Shown here: piece after piece, positions 47,364 to 57,657 of the stretch | How the letters are laid out: every line of letters starts with the position of its first letter | How positions within the stretch are numbered: the first letter of the stretch is position 1 | NCBI RefSeq assembly: GCF_900112065.1 | Contig: NZ_FOKE01000004.1 | Span: forward strand, 1-64,000 | Reading direction: 5' to 3' | Length of the DNA stretch: 64,000 nt | Source: Cohnella sp. OV330 | GTDB taxonomy: Bacteria > Bacillota > Bacilli > Paenibacillales > Paenibacillaceae | The notes under the pieces: generated by a model | The model's database searches: none | Told to the model about the DNA's origin: nothing | What the model saw: only the letters and a program-made list of their open reading frames with translations | Program-made: the position numbers and the translations under genes

Positions 47364-47485
47364 GTCGATGCCCTCCCCTTTTTCGGTTTTCCCAGTATAC
47401 CATGCAATTTATCGTTGACACTTCCTCCCAGACTCATGTATGAATAGACTGTAACCAACAATAGCATAGGTGCGGATGATGGCAA

Positions 47486-47681
47486 CGGGAGAGATCGCCC
47501 ATGAAGGACTTGGAGGCGGCGCCGAAGGAGTAACCCTCTTAGGAGGAGAATCTCTCAGGCAAAAGGACCTTTGCCGGACGCGACTCTGGAGAGCATTCCG
47601 CGGCAAGACGCGGGATCACCCACGGGGAAACTTAGCTCCGGTTCCGGATCTAAGGTAACTCTCAGGTACAAAGGACAGAGC
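47486..47681 (+). promoter_or_regulatory. Tandem glycine riboswitch
   Basis: Two consecutive glycine aptamers precede gcvT. The first shows GGAGAG...GGCGCCGAAGGAG and CTCTCAGGCAAAAGGAC; the second starts at CTCTGGAGAG (about 47584) and ends with AACTCTCAGGTACAAAGGAC. Paired GxxGAAGG and CTCTCAGGxAAAAGGAC blocks are the signature of this class. Glycine binding should turn on the glycine cleavage operon. A possible expression platform with T-rich runs lies at about 47690-47745. Confidence 0.93.
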
Positions 47682-47801
47682 GAAAAGAAGACGCAGGCAG
47701 CTTCGGCTGGGGGCGCGCTTTCTTTTTGCGGCTGTCCTTTTTTGCGTCCAAGCGAGACCGTTCGAGAACGAGAATTGAATCCAGGAGGCGAAACGAAAAC
47801 G

Positions 47802-48911
47802 ATGACCGATTTGAAAAGGACCCCGCTTTACCCGGTATATGCCGATCTTCCCGGCGTCCGCTGCATCGACTTCGGGGGCTGGGAGCTTCCCGTGCAATTT
47901 TCGGGGATCCAGAAGGAGCATGACGCGGTTCGTCAGCAAGCCGGCCTGTTCGATGTTTCCCACATGGGAGAGTTCCTCATATCGGGCGAACATGCGGAAC
48001 GCTTCTTGCAGCGAGTGACGACCAACGACGTCTCGAAGCTGGCGGACGGCCAGGCGCAGTACACGCTCATGTGCTACCCGGACGGCGGCGTCGTGGACGA
48101 CCTGCTCGTCTACCGGATCGCGGCGGATCGATATATGGCCGTCGTGAACGCCTCCAACATCGACAAGGACTTCGAATGGATGCGTTCGCATCTGATTGAT
48201 GACGTATCGCTCGAGAACGCTTCGGACCGATACGCCCTGCTCGCCCTTCAAGGGCCTCGCGCCGCGGAGATCCTTCAGGCTGCCGGCGCGTCGCCGGACG
48301 TACTGGCGCTTTCCGCCTTCCATTTCAAAAAGGATATGCCGCTGGCGGGCGTCGACGCGCTGATCTCCCGGACCGGTTATACGGGCGAGGACGGCTTCGA
48401 GATCTATGTCTCCGCCGACCGTGCCGGCGACGTCTGGCAGGCGCTCATGTCAGCCGGAGAACCGCTTGGACTCGTACCCGCCGGACTTGGCGCCCGCGAT
48501 ACGCTTCGCTTCGAAGCGCGCCTGCCGCTGTACGGGCAAGAGCTGTCGGATACGATCACCCCGCTGGAAGCCGGCGTAGGCTTTTTCGTCAAGCTTGACA
48601 AGGACGACTTTATTGGCAAGGACGCGTTGGTCGCGCAAAAGGAAGCAGGTTTGCCGCGCAAGCTGGTCGGCATCGAGATGATCGACAGAGGCATCCCCCG
48701 CTCTCACTATCCGGTCTTCGCGGGAGATACGCAGATCGGCGAAGTGACGACGGGGACCCAATCCCCGACGCTGAAGCGCAGCCTGGGCCTCGCCCTGGTC
48801 GATTCCGCGCACGCCGCCCTCGGCACCGGGCTCGAACTCGAGATTCGCGGCAAGCGGCTGAAGGCCGAAGTGATCAAGACCCCTTTCTATAAGAGACTGC
48901 CCAAGGAGTGA
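47802..48911 (+). CDS. gcvT: Glycine cleavage system T protein (aminomethyltransferase)
   Basis: A 369-residue aminomethyltransferase that moves the methylene group of lipoyl-bound aminomethyl to tetrahydrofolate, releasing ammonia. Sequence marks are [46 protein letters not shown] and [20 protein letters not shown], all conserved in GcvT. The frame stays open upstream through the riboswitch, but homology starts at [13 protein letters not shown] and AGGAGG precedes that ATG. First gene of gcvT-gcvPA-gcvPB; no gcvH in the window. Confidence 0.96.
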   Translation: MTDLKRTPLYPVYADLPGVRCIDFGGWELPVQFSGIQKEHDAVRQQAGLFDVSHMGEFLISGEHAERFLQRVTTNDVSKLADGQAQYTLMCYPDGGVVDDLLVYRIAADRYMAVVNASNIDKDFEWMRSHLIDDVSLENASDRYALLALQGPRAAEILQAAGASPDVLALSAFHFKKDMPLAGVDALISRTGYTGEDGFEIYVSADRAGDVWQALMSAGEPLGLVPAGLGARDTLRFEARLPLYGQELSDTITPLEAGVGFFVKLDKDDFIGKDALVAQKEAGLPRKLVGIEMIDRGIPRSHYPVFAGDTQIGEVTTGTQSPTLKRSLGLALVDSAHAALGTGLELEIRGKRLKAEVIKTPFYKRLPKE

Positions 48912-48920
48912 TACCGTGCC

Positions 48921-50279
48921 ATGCCTAATCTCCATCGATACATCCCGATGACCGAGCAAGACCAGGCCGACATGCTGGCGACGATCGGCGTCTCGTCCGT
49001 CGAAGCGCTCTTCCGCGACATACCGGAGGCGATCCGTTACCGCGGCACGCTGCCGATATCCGGCGCGCTCGACGAGTTCTCTTTGCTGGAGCACATGAAG
49101 GCGCTCGCGGGCCGCAATGCGGATACCGATCGCTACAAGAGCTTTCTCGGCGCCGGCATTTACGACCATCACCTTCCCGTCGTCATTAACCACATGATCT
49201 CCCGTTCCGAGTTCTATACCGCATACACCCCCTATCAGCCGGAAATCAGTCAAGGCGAGCTGCAAGCTATATTCGAGTTTCAATCGTACATCTGCGAGCT
49301 GACCGGCATGAAGGTGGCCAACGCCAGCATGTACGACGGCGTCACCGCGCTGTCCGAAGCCGGCGCGCTCGCCGCAGGCGCCACCAAGCGCAAGCAGCTG
49401 ATCGTCTCCCGCGCCGTCCATCCGGAAGCGCGCGAAGCGCTCCGCACGATGGCCCGCGGGCTTAATCTGGACATCGCCGAGGTCGGCTTCGCGAACGGCG
49501 TCACCGATCTCGCCGCGCTCCGCGAAGCCGTCACGGCCGACACGGCCGCCGTGCTCGTCCAGTCGCCGAACTTCTTCGGCGCGGTCGAGGATCTGGCCGC
49601 GATCGAGCCGATCGTCCACGGCGTCAAGGGGCTGTTCGTCGTCAGCGCCAATCCGATGGCGCTCGGCCTGCTCGAGACGCCGGGCAAGCTCGGCGCGGAC
49701 ATCTGCGTCGGCGATGCGCAGCCGCTCGGCATCTCGCAATCGCTCGGCGGTCCGACCTGCGGCTTTTTCGCGGTCGCGGAGCCGCTTATGCGCCGGATGC
49801 CGGGCCGTATCGTCGGCCAGACGACCGACATCGACGGCAAGCGCGGTTTCGTGCTGACGCTGCAAGCCCGGGAGCAGCATATCCGCCGCGAGAAGGCGAC
49901 GTCCAATATATGCTCCAACCAGGCGCTGCTCGCCTTGTGCGCTTCCATCTATCTCTCGACGATGGGCAAGCAAGGACTGCTGGACGCGGCGCATCTGAAC
50001 CTGCAAAAGGCTCATTATGCGGCCGGCGAGCTGGCGAAGCGCGGCTTTGCGCTGCCGTTCGGCGCGCCGTTCTTCAACGAATTCGTCGTGAAGCTGCCGG
50101 ACGGCGTATCCGTCCATGAGACGAATCTGAAGCTGCTGGACGCCGGCTTCCTCGGCGGCTACGACCTGGGCATCGCGTATCCGGAGCTGAAGGGTCACAT
50201 GCTGGTCGCCGTCACCGAGAAACGCACGCGTCAAGAAATCGACAGCTTCGCAGGCAAATTGGAGGAGGTGGCCGTATGA
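48921..50279 (+). CDS. gcvPA: Glycine dehydrogenase (decarboxylating) subunit 1
   Basis: A 452-residue N-terminal-half subunit of the split glycine decarboxylase typical of Firmicutes. It begins [19 protein letters not shown] and contains [36 protein letters not shown] and [14 protein letters not shown]. It pairs with GcvPB to decarboxylate glycine and load the aminomethyl group on GcvH. AAGGAGTGA precedes the ATG, and its stop overlaps gcvPB (ATGA). Confidence 0.96.
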   Translation: MPNLHRYIPMTEQDQADMLATIGVSSVEALFRDIPEAIRYRGTLPISGALDEFSLLEHMKALAGRNADTDRYKSFLGAGIYDHHLPVVINHMISRSEFYTAYTPYQPEISQGELQAIFEFQSYICELTGMKVANASMYDGVTALSEAGALAAGATKRKQLIVSRAVHPEAREALRTMARGLNLDIAEVGFANGVTDLAALREAVTADTAAVLVQSPNFFGAVEDLAAIEPIVHGVKGLFVVSANPMALGLLETPGKLGADICVGDAQPLGISQSLGGPTCGFFAVAEPLMRRMPGRIVGQTTDIDGKRGFVLTLQAREQHIRREKATSNICSNQALLALCASIYLSTMGKQGLLDAAHLNLQKAHYAAGELAKRGFALPFGAPFFNEFVVKLPDGVSVHETNLKLLDAGFLGGYDLGIAYPELKGHMLVAVTEKRTRQEIDSFAGKLEEVAV

Positions 50280-51754
50280 CCGCATCGGCAAATGCAGGAT
50301 CGACGGAACAAGCATTGATTTTTGAACTGAGCAAGCCGGGCCGCGTCGCTTATTCGCTGCCGCCTTGCGACGTGCCGGAAGTTCCGGCTTCCGAGCTGAT
50401 ACCGGCCGCCATGCTGCGCGAGACGCCGGCCGCGCTGCCCGAAGTGTACGAGGTCGACGTCGTCCGTCACTACACTGCGCTGTCCCGCCGGAACTTCGGC
50501 GTCGACAACGGCTTCTACCCGCTCGGCTCCTGCACGATGAAGTACAACCCGAAAATCAACGAAGACACGGCCCGCTTCGCCGGCTTCGCGAAGATCCATC
50601 CTTACCAGCCGGAAGAGAGCATCCAAGGCGCGCTTCAACTGCTCTACACGCTGCAGAACGATCTCGCTGCCCTCACCGGCATGGATCAGGTGACGCTGCA
50701 GCCTGCAGCCGGCGCCCACGGCGAATGGACCGGCCTCATGATGATCCGCGCCTACCACGAGAGCCGCGGCGAGCATCGCACGAAGGTCATCGTGCCCGAC
50801 TCCTCGCATGGCACGAACCCGGCCAGCGCGACGGTGGCCGGGTTCGAGACGGTCACGATCAAGTCCGACGAACGCGGCATGGTCGACTTGAACGCGCTGC
50901 GCGCCGCGGTCGGCAGCGACACCGCTGCCCTCATGCTGACCAATCCGAGCACCCTCGGCTTGTTCGAAGAGCAGATCGTCGAGATCGCCGCGATCATCCA
51001 CGAAGCGGGCGGCTTGCTGTACTACGACGGCGCGAACTCCAACGCCATCATGGGCATCGCCAGGCCGGGCGACATGGGCTTCGACGTCGTGCATCTAAAC
51101 CTGCACAAGACGATGAGCACGCCGCACGGCGGCGGCGGGCCGGGCGCAGGCCCTGTCGGCGTCAAGCGCAGGCTGATTCCCTTCCTGCCGAAGCCGATCG
51201 TCGCACGCCGCGAAGACGGCACGTACTTCTTCGACTACGATCTCCCTCAATCGATCGGACGCGTGAAGGCCTACTATGGCAACTTCGGCATCCTCGTCCG
51301 CGCATACACGTACATTCGGACGTATGGGCCGGAAGGCTTGCGCCACGTGTCCGAATGCGCCGTATTGAACGCCAACTACATGATGGCCCGCCTGGCGCCG
51401 CACTACGAGATTCCGTATCCGGGCGTTTGCAAGCACGAATTCGTCATGTCGGGCCGCGGCTTGAAGCCCTACGGCGTCCGAACGCTCGACGTCGCCAAGA
51501 GACTGCTCGACTTCGGCTATCACCCGCCGACGATCTACTTCCCGCTTAACGTCGAGGAATGCATCATGATCGAGCCGACCGAGACCGAGAGCAAGGAAAC
51601 GCTGGACGGCTTCATCGATACGATGATCCGGATCGCCGAGGAGGCTCGCACGAATCCCGAGCTCGTCCTGAACGCGCCTTACGACACCGTCGTCCGCCGT
51701 CTCGACGAGACGACCGCCGCCCGCAAGCCGGTGCTCAACTGCGCTTGCAGCTGA
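50276..51754 (+). CDS. gcvPB: Glycine dehydrogenase (decarboxylating) subunit 2
   Basis: A 492-residue PLP-binding half of glycine decarboxylase. Marks are [18 protein letters not shown], the Schiff-base region [18 protein letters not shown] with the PLP Lys, and [19 protein letters not shown]. It overlaps gcvPA by four bases and ends the operon; a hairpin terminator follows. The C-terminal tail with three cysteines (VLNCACS) is unremarkable. Confidence 0.96.
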   Translation: MTASANAGSTEQALIFELSKPGRVAYSLPPCDVPEVPASELIPAAMLRETPAALPEVYEVDVVRHYTALSRRNFGVDNGFYPLGSCTMKYNPKINEDTARFAGFAKIHPYQPEESIQGALQLLYTLQNDLAALTGMDQVTLQPAAGAHGEWTGLMMIRAYHESRGEHRTKVIVPDSSHGTNPASATVAGFETVTIKSDERGMVDLNALRAAVGSDTAALMLTNPSTLGLFEEQIVEIAAIIHEAGGLLYYDGANSNAIMGIARPGDMGFDVVHLNLHKTMSTPHGGGGPGAGPVGVKRRLIPFLPKPIVARREDGTYFFDYDLPQSIGRVKAYYGNFGILVRAYTYIRTYGPEGLRHVSECAVLNANYMMARLAPHYEIPYPGVCKHEFVMSGRGLKPYGVRTLDVAKRLLDFGYHPPTIYFPLNVEECIMIEPTETESKETLDGFIDTMIRIAEEARTNPELVLNAPYDTVVRRLDETTAARKPVLNCACS

Positions 51755-51770
51755 AGCTGCTAATTGCCGA

Positions 51771-51812
51771 CGCGCAGCCCCTCCTATCGCGGACGGGCTG
51801 CGCGTTTGATTT
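51771..51812 (+). terminator. Terminator of the gcv operon
   Basis: A 10-bp stem CGCGCAGCCC/GGGCTGCGCG (51771-51780 with 51795-51804) followed by a T-rich tail, 16 bases after the gcvPB stop. Confidence 0.85.
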
Positions 51813-51908
51813 ATTTGGCATTGGACCGGGAGATCCCGGCGTTTTATGATGGGGGTTACCACGACTATTTTTAAAATGAACGTACTTTCGAGGAGGCGCA
51901 TCGCAGTC

Positions 51909-52799
51909 ATGTCGTCGTTAATCGGCTCGCACGTCTCGATGTCCGGTCCCCGCATGCTGCTGCAAGCCAGCGAGGAAGCGGCGTCGTATGGCGCCAATAC
52001 GTTTTTGATCTACACCGGCGCGCCCCACAATTCCCGCCGCAAGCCGATCGAAGCGCTCAATATCGAACTCGGTACCGCCCATATGCGCGAGCACGGCATC
52101 TCGAACATTGTCGTTCACGCGCCGTTTATCATCAACCTGGCCAATACGCTCGCCCTGCGGACGTTCGAATTCGGCATCGAGATGCTCCGCGAAGAACTGG
52201 CGCGCACGGAAGCGCTCGGCAGCCGGCAGCTCGTCCTGCATCCCGGATCCCATGTCGGCGCAGGCGCCGAAGCGGGCATCGCTCGCATCGTGGAAGGGCT
52301 TAACGAAGTGCTCTCGGAACGACGCGACGTTCAAGTATCGCTCGAGACGATGGCGGGCAAAGGCACGGAATGCGGCAGAAGCTTCGAGGAGCTGGCGCGT
52401 ATCATCGCAGGCGTCACCCACAACGAGCGCTTGTCCGTCTGCCTCGACACATGCCACGTCCATGACGCGGGCTATGACGTCGCTGCCGACTTCGACGGCG
52501 TCCTGGACGCATTCGACCGCATCGTCGGGCTGGATCGGCTCAAGGTGCTGCACATCAACGATTCCAAGCACGAGCGGGGCTCGCGCAAGGACAGGCACGA
52601 AAATATCGGGCATGGCTGCATCGGGTTAAAGGCGCTTCGTTATGTCGTCCGGCATCCACAGCTTCAAGGCCTCCCCATGCTGCTCGAGACGCCGTCGATC
52701 GGAGCGAAGAAATACGTCAACCCGCCTTACAAGCACGAGATCGCGCTGCTGCGCGGCGAAGTCGACGAACCGGTCTTTAAACCGGCCGCCGTTTCCTAA
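51909..52799 (+). CDS. nfo: Endonuclease IV (AP endonuclease)
   Basis: A 296-residue TIM-barrel AP endonuclease of the Nfo family, which incises DNA 5' of abasic sites. The start [20 protein letters not shown] matches the family; an upstream in-frame ATG would add 21 unrelated residues. Metal ligands are visible in [49 protein letters not shown] and [27 protein letters not shown] lies about 12 bases before the ATG. Single-gene unit with a terminator behind it. Confidence 0.94.
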   Translation: MSSLIGSHVSMSGPRMLLQASEEAASYGANTFLIYTGAPHNSRRKPIEALNIELGTAHMREHGISNIVVHAPFIINLANTLALRTFEFGIEMLREELARTEALGSRQLVLHPGSHVGAGAEAGIARIVEGLNEVLSERRDVQVSLETMAGKGTECGRSFEELARIIAGVTHNERLSVCLDTCHVHDAGYDVAADFDGVLDAFDRIVGLDRLKVLHINDSKHERGSRKDRHENIGHGCIGLKALRYVVRHPQLQGLPMLLETPSIGAKKYVNPPYKHEIALLRGEVDEPVFKPAAVS

Positions 52800-52805
52800 A
52801 CGATA

Positions 52806-52840
52806 AAAAACGGTGAAGCCGCATGCGCTTCACCGTTTTT
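52806..52840. terminator. Bidirectional terminator between nfo and the EF-G-binding protein
   Basis: AAAAACGGTGAAGC (52806-52819) pairs with GCTTCACCGTTTTT (52827-52840) around a short loop, giving T-runs on both strands for the two convergent genes. Confidence 0.92.
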
Positions 52841-52849
52841 GCTATGCCT

Positions 52850-53500
52850 TTACTTCACGACGCTGCTCAAAAATCGCTCGAGCGGCGCCGGATCCGTGAT
52901 GTTATGATTGCAGACCTCGCTGTCCGCGCACATATAATTGCCGATCGCTTTGTAATAGTCCGGCGATGCGTTCGCAGGCCTGGACTTCGTAAGCGCCGTG
53001 AACAGGCCGACCTCCGTCTGCCGGTTGCAGACGAAGCACGTCCCCTTCTTGTTCGTCGGCGTGAACCGTCCTTCGATGCCGACGAGCCGGCCGCCCAGCG
53101 GGTACACGATAAACAGCTTGTTCGCAGCGATGTCGGACCAGCCCAGGTAGCTGATCGCCTTCATTTCGATCGCGGCCAGATCCGGAAGCTTCAGCTTCTT
53201 GATCTTCGGGAACAGTTTCTTCAGCTGCTGCTCCGTCCCCGGCTCGAACGCGATCCGGTGGCTCTCCAGAGCGGCCAGATACAGCTGGAATTCCGGCGCC
53301 GTCCCCAGCTCGGATCCGCGGAGTACGATCTCTAGCGCCGATTCGTTCGCGTCCGGGAAGGCCTCCGTGAGCTTGAACTGCATATTCGAGCGGACCGACT
53401 CCACGATCTTCGGATCCGCGACGGTCGCGCAGGCGTGCTGCAGAAGACCGATTTGTTTTTTGATCAGGTTATATTGATGGTTTCTAATGAATGGTTGCAT
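52850..53500 (-). CDS. Elongation factor G-binding protein (Fbp/FusB family)
   Basis: A 216-residue protein with an N-terminal helical bundle (MQPFIRNHQYNLIKKQIGLL) and a C-terminal treble-clef zinc finger with Cys155, Cys158, Cys191 and Cys197 (CFVC and CADSEVC). This is the FusB/FusC/Fbp architecture: the protein binds domains of EF-G on the ribosome and helps it dissociate, which gives fusidic acid resistance in staphylococcal members. Chromosomal homologues occur in Bacillales. AAGGGG lies eight bases from the ATG and is partly buried in an upstream hairpin, suggesting translational control. Confidence 0.88.
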   Translation of the reverse strand: MQPFIRNHQYNLIKKQIGLLQHACATVADPKIVESVRSNMQFKLTEAFPDANESALEIVLRGSELGTAPEFQLYLAALESHRIAFEPGTEQQLKKLFPKIKKLKLPDLAAIEMKAISYLGWSDIAANKLFIVYPLGGRLVGIEGRFTPTNKKGTCFVCNRQTEVGLFTALTKSRPANASPDYYKAIGNYMCADSEVCNHNITDPAPLERFLSSVVK

Positions 53501-53510
53501 GCTTTCAGCC

Positions 53511-53538
53511 CCTTAATTAGTATGGTTCGCTAATTAGG
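53511..53538 (-). promoter_or_regulatory. Leader hairpin covering the Fbp ribosome binding site
   Basis: In the minus-strand transcript CCUAAUUAG pairs with CUAAUUAAGG across nine bases (one bulged A). The 3' arm ends in the AAGG of the Fbp ribosome binding site. When folded, translation should be reduced. Confidence 0.45.
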
Positions 53539-53606
53539 TGCAAAGCCCATGAATTAGAAACGATAACGCTGGTACGGGCGATCGGTTAAAGCTGAAAGAC
53601 CGGCCC

Positions 53607-53642
53607 CATGCAAAGTATCGCCCTATTCGCAGGCTTTGCATG
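53607..53642 (-). repeat. Hairpin downstream of comQ
   Basis: CATGCAAAG (53607-53615) and CTTTGCATG (53634-53642) form a 9-bp perfect stem with an 18-base loop, 50 bases after the comQ stop. There is no T-run, so it is only a possible 3' end of the comP-comA-comQ transcript. Confidence 0.5.
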
Positions 53643-53692
53643 AGTTAAGCGCATTCCGGCAAAGTGATTTGCCATCAACTAACGCCCCCCTC

Positions 53693-54619
53693 TCAACTTG
53701 CATTATACCGAACGTCGTAGTCCGGGACAAATATTTCTCTGAACTTCCCCGCCCAAGGCTCTTGCATCGGCGGCAGCAGATCGTACAGTTCGTTCGCTTT
53801 GTCTTTGTAGAGCGCCTGCACGACCTTGCAGTATTCGATGCAGCCCGAATCCCGCGCATACTGCACGAATTCTTGCTGTCTTTCGATGAACTGCTCGCGC
53901 GACAGCGTTCCCGCGTAATATTCGTCCAACGCCGGGAATTCTGCATGGCTGTCTTCGAGCATGAACAAGACGGGCAGCGTACGCTTTTTATGCAAAAGAT
54001 CGTTTTTATAGTCGAGCCTCAGCACGTCTCTCGCGTCATTTTCGATCTGGGACACGATGCCCCCGCATACGGCCAGCTGGTCCAGCGTCGCCTGTACATC
54101 GGGATCAATCCCTTCTATGAGCGAATATCCCATATAGACTGCCAGCTGCATCAAGGCACCGGACTTGTCCGAGACCATGTGAAAATAATCCTCTTCCGTA
54201 TGTACCATGTCGGTGATGTCCGCCTGCTGCCCTTGAATCGATCGCGCCAGCAGACCGCCGATAGCGCTGCCGATACCGGATCTGCCGCAATGGCCGAGGA
54301 TCGCGGCGAACATCGCCAGCACAGCATTGAGCGTAATTGCCGGATCGCATGTCATCCAGGGCCTGCCGGGACTATCCCGGTCCTGCAGATCGTCCACGAT
54401 GTCGAGCAGCAGAATGATCAGCTCCGTCAGCGCCGCATGCCGCTCTAGGTCCGGTGAACGTCCGCCGAGCATCCGGTGCGTACAGCGGGTCATTTCAGCC
54501 CAGGACGTCTTTTCCGCGGCTTTCTCGGCGATAAACGTCCGCAGCGTCTCGTTCAGCGTCGCCCCCCGCGCGTACTCGTCCACCATCTGATAGAGTTCTT
54601 TCAATATTGTCTCGTCCAT
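53693..54619 (-). CDS. comQ: ComQ-like isoprenyl transferase for pheromone modification
   Basis: A 308-residue polyprenyl-synthase-fold protein. The first Asp-rich motif is DDLQD (residues 76-80, in LLLDIVDDLQDRD). The second is the ComQ-type NDARD (194-198), followed by KNDLLHKKRTLPVLF. Length and the weak overall polyprenyl synthase signature match ComQ, which attaches a geranyl or farnesyl group to a Trp of ComX and processes it. It lies 13 bases after the ComA-like gene with GAGGGAG before its ATG; a longer frame overlapping comA is not protein-like. In B. subtilis comQ comes first, before comX; here it is last in comP-comA-comQ. A general prenyl synthase is the alternative but does not explain the neighbours. 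Confidence 0.85.
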   Translation of the reverse strand: MDETILKELYQMVDEYARGATLNETLRTFIAEKAAEKTSWAEMTRCTHRMLGGRSPDLERHAALTELIILLLDIVDDLQDRDSPGRPWMTCDPAITLNAVLAMFAAILGHCGRSGIGSAIGGLLARSIQGQQADITDMVHTEEDYFHMVSDKSGALMQLAVYMGYSLIEGIDPDVQATLDQLAVCGGIVSQIENDARDVLRLDYKNDLLHKKRTLPVLFMLEDSHAEFPALDEYYAGTLSREQFIERQQEFVQYARDSGCIEYCKVVQALYKDKANELYDLLPPMQEPWAGKFREIFVPDYDVRYNAS

Positions 54620-54632
54620 GCCCGACTCCCTC

Positions 54633-55268
54633 TCAGCTCTGGTATTGCGAACTCTGAACGAACTTCTCGATCGCCTGTGCCCGAGTCTGCACGCCGAGCT
54701 TCTCGTAGATCCTGCGCAAATAATTGTCAACCGACCGCTTGCTGATATACATTTGCTCGGCAATCTTCTCGTACGTATCACCTTTAATGATCAGCGTCAT
54801 GAGCAGTACCTCTTCCTCCGACAATAGCTGATCGACGGCGTCTTTCCCGGATACGCTCGTGAGCTGCGGCAGCATGCTCTGCGGCAGGACGATATGATTG
54901 TCGAGCACGCACGCGACGATATGCTTCATCGTCGACTCGGTGACCCCTTTGGAGATGATGCCGCTAATCAGATTGGATAGTAGAAAAGGAAGCAAGTCCG
55001 AAACGTCGACGCCTGTGAATATAATGATTTTGAGATTCGGATGCGTCGCCTTAAGCTGCTCTGCGACCTGCGTACCGCTTAGATCGGGCAATTGATAATC
55101 CAGCAGCACCAGATCGGGACTAACCGCCGCAGATAGCTGAATCGCTTCCTCTCCGCTCTTGGCGACGCCGGCCGTCTCGATCCGTTCCATTTGGCCGAGC
55201 AATTGAAGCGTCGCTTGCGCCATCAGTGGATGGTCGTCCACGACGATCGTTTTGTATTTTCGCTTCAT
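54633..55268 (-). CDS. comA: ComA-like NarL/LuxR response regulator
   Basis: A 211-residue regulator: receiver domain with VVDDHP and phosphoacceptor Asp57 in DLVLLDYQLPD, Lys in GIISKGVTES, and a C-terminal LuxR-type helix-turn-helix (YEKIAEQMYISKRSVDNYL). ISKRSVDNYL resembles the recognition helix of B. subtilis ComA (LSKRSIEYSL). The ATG overlaps the kinase stop (ATGA). As output of a ComX-ComP system it should activate density-dependent genes. The assignment to comA depends on the neighbours as well as the sequence. Confidence 0.85.
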   Translation of the reverse strand: MKRKYKTIVVDDHPLMAQATLQLLGQMERIETAGVAKSGEEAIQLSAAVSPDLVLLDYQLPDLSGTQVAEQLKATHPNLKIIIFTGVDVSDLLPFLLSNLISGIISKGVTESTMKHIVACVLDNHIVLPQSMLPQLTSVSGKDAVDQLLSEEEVLLMTLIIKGDTYEKIAEQMYISKRSVDNYLRRIYEKLGVQTRAQAIEKFVQSSQYQS

Positions 55269-57586
55269 GCAGTCCTTCCTTCTTTGAGCGGGATTGCGGC
55301 GTTGAACGACATGCCGCTGCCTTGACCGGACTTGATCTCGAAGACGCCACGCATCGATAATATTCTGCTCTTCAACTGCTCCAGGCCGATATGAGAGCCC
55401 CCGATCTCGCGAACGAGATCTTGCCCGGACCTAAAGCCTAAGCCATCGTCGCGGTACTGAACCGTCAGTTTGCCACTTGCAGCGCTCACATTAAAATACA
55501 CTTTCGATGCGTTCGAATGCTTCTTAGCATTGTTGATGAGCTCCTGGAACACGCGGAAGAGATGTCGCTTCATCTCGATATCGCAGGATTCGATCGCGTC
55601 GATTCCCCCGTACCTAAACTCAATTTCAAACGGCAGGGTTGTCTGCTCGAGTTCGATCAGCTTGTCGATCGTTCGAACCAATCCTAGCTCCTGCAGCAAA
55701 TACGGATGCAGCTCGAAGCAGCTCTGGCGCAAATTCATATTGATAATATCGATATAATCGAGCAAGCTCTTCGCTTGCTCTGAATCCTGCCAATCGTCCG
55801 AGTATTTATCGAGCAATGCAGCCAGCTTTCTTTTCAAAAAGAACAGATCCTGCATGGTCGTATCGTGCAGATCGGTAGCAATGCGGTATCTTTCCTTTTC
55901 TTGAAGTTCGAACATGAGCTTTCTGAACCAAGTAATGTCGTTTGCGGTATCTTCACTTGGCACTTGAGACGCCAAGTGTTCAAGGCGTGCAGACATTTTA
56001 CGAATTAAATATAAGTTTTCCAAACTAACCGATAAATAAGAAATGATTAAATTGAGCCATTGCAGTTCTTCGTTACCGAGTTGGGTATTCGTTTTCTTTT
56101 GGGTGAGAATAAGGTAGCTCGCATATTCTTGATTTCGAGTCAATTCAAATAATAAAAGGTCTGAGTCTTGAGTAGAAGGTAATGTTAATCTTTCTTCAAT
56201 TAGTCGATGATCAATCTCCCCTACACTAATGATTTCTGTAGAATTATTATGTTTAAACATAACTGCTCCACCGGATACGTTGAGACTCTCAATAATATCG
56301 GCAAGTATCATTTCTTTCAGTTCTTTGAAACTTGAAATAAAGATCAATTTTTTTGCGATTTTTTTTAAAGAATTCTGCAAGAAATGTCTTCTCGGAAATA
56401 TTACGCGCTCCCAACGAGAAGTTAGGTACTCCAATGAGAAAAGAGTTCCAGATAAAATCGCTAATGTAAAAATAAAAGTCAATACTAAGATATCAAGTTT
56501 GAGATTAGTCGGAAACAGTATAACGATTACACTAACCATTAAAAGACTGGGGATGATGGATACGGTGGTCGTAAGAATGAATCGCCGGACTACAAGATCA
56601 ATATCATATATTTGTTTTGCCAATAAAAGATAGGTAAATGAAATCGGGAATAAAAGTATAAACCACGTTGTGAAAACAGTATGAACCCAGACTTCGCCTA
56701 CGAGTAATTGCGGAATAAAAGAAAGAAACACGATAGGAAATATGGATACCGTAAAAAATATGCCTATTGACTTCAATAAGGTAGATACATAAGGATTAAC
56801 ATCTTTATTTTTATTGTAAATGAGGACTAAAAAAACGATATCAAACAATACTCCCAAAGAGAAAAAGGTTAATTCGAAGGCAGCTTGAAATTTGTGTAAC
56901 TGATAACTAAATTCTAAATCAAAAAAATACAAAGCTTCAAGAAAGGAGTTAACCGCAATAAACCAATAAATCCAATTAAAAAATCTAGTTTTTAATTGAA
57001 TATTACTCTTTTCATGCAGAAAGACGATAATAAAATGCAATAAAACAACCGGTATCAACTTCATGCATAATCCTATTGTAAATTTACCAAGGATATCCCC
57101 TCTAATTGATGCACCTAAACTAAAAAATGTTAAAGATATATTGATAAACACGTAAGACAAATAACGAGCAGATAAAGAATTTCGTACATTCGAAATTAGA
57201 ATAAAAGCTAAGAAAAAACTGAAAAGTCCTTCAATTAATGAAGAGGTGTCAGACTTTGTTAATTTGGGCAACTTAGTAAAATCAATTTCTGAAACTTGAT
57301 GTTGCTGCAATACAAGGACCGAATTTGCTTTATTTATTGTTCTCCACTTTTTTGCTGAAGAATTAGATAAGACTTCCTTCCCATCTACTTTCAAAATCTG
57401 TGCTCCAACCTTTAAAGAAGTCTTATTTGACTGGCTTTTTGGATCGATGCCTATAACATACCATTTACCATTGTTGTCCTGTATCTCTATGTCTAAGTAT
57501 GGGTACTTTTCAATTACACTTATAAACCAAATTAAAGCCACTATTGAAACCAGAAATAGCACTGGATATTTTTTTTTGTTCGACAT
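55265..57586 (-). CDS. comP: ComP-like pheromone-sensing histidine kinase
   Basis: A 773-residue kinase. An N-terminal TM anchor (about 8-25) is followed by an extracellular PDZ-like region (VGAQILKVDGKEVLSNSS, about 60-77), as in ComP. About eight TM helices span roughly 120-400, then a GAF-like linker, and the HisKA_3 box ERYRIATDLHDTTMQDLF with the phosphoacceptor His near 574. The ATPase boxes are FQELINNAKKHSNA and YRDDGLGF. GGGGAG precedes the chosen ATG; a TTG four codons earlier is possible. The DNA changes from AT-rich (sensor half, about 55900-57586) to GC-rich (kinase half), so sensor and kinase have different recent histories. Confidence 0.88.
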   Translation of the reverse strand: MSNKKKYPVLFLVSIVALIWFISVIEKYPYLDIEIQDNNGKWYVIGIDPKSQSNKTSLKVGAQILKVDGKEVLSNSSAKKWRTINKANSVLVLQQHQVSEIDFTKLPKLTKSDTSSLIEGLFSFFLAFILISNVRNSLSARYLSYVFINISLTFFSLGASIRGDILGKFTIGLCMKLIPVVLLHFIIVFLHEKSNIQLKTRFFNWIYWFIAVNSFLEALYFFDLEFSYQLHKFQAAFELTFFSLGVLFDIVFLVLIYNKNKDVNPYVSTLLKSIGIFFTVSIFPIVFLSFIPQLLVGEVWVHTVFTTWFILLFPISFTYLLLAKQIYDIDLVVRRFILTTTVSIIPSLLMVSVIVILFPTNLKLDILVLTFIFTLAILSGTLFSLEYLTSRWERVIFPRRHFLQNSLKKIAKKLIFISSFKELKEMILADIIESLNVSGGAVMFKHNNSTEIISVGEIDHRLIEERLTLPSTQDSDLLLFELTRNQEYASYLILTQKKTNTQLGNEELQWLNLIISYLSVSLENLYLIRKMSARLEHLASQVPSEDTANDITWFRKLMFELQEKERYRIATDLHDTTMQDLFFLKRKLAALLDKYSDDWQDSEQAKSLLDYIDIINMNLRQSCFELHPYLLQELGLVRTIDKLIELEQTTLPFEIEFRYGGIDAIESCDIEMKRHLFRVFQELINNAKKHSNASKVYFNVSAASGKLTVQYRDDGLGFRSGQDLVREIGGSHIGLEQLKSRILSMRGVFEIKSGQGSGMSFNAAIPLKEGRTA

Positions 57587-57611
57587 AATTCTCCCCAATC
57601 GAGATTTTTAT

Positions 57612-57649
57612 GGTATATTTTTACTTAGATTTTATAATACTTTAGGAGG
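57612..57649 (+). promoter_or_regulatory. Candidate promoter and ribosome binding site of comX
   Basis: An extended -10, TGGTATATT (57611-57619), precedes AGGAGG at 57644-57649. AGGAGG lies eight bases before the ATG at 57658 but only two before another ATG at 57652, which decides the start. A nearby TATAAT (57633-57638) is too close to the ribosome binding site to be the active -10. No palindromic ComA box is visible. Confidence 0.35.
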
Positions 57650-57657
57650 TAATGGAT

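Noticed and set aside
53693..54619. General farnesyl or heptaprenyl diphosphate synthase
   Set aside because: The second Asp motif is of the ComQ NDxxD type, and the gene sits 13 bases behind a ComP-ComA pair with no isoprenoid pathway genes around.
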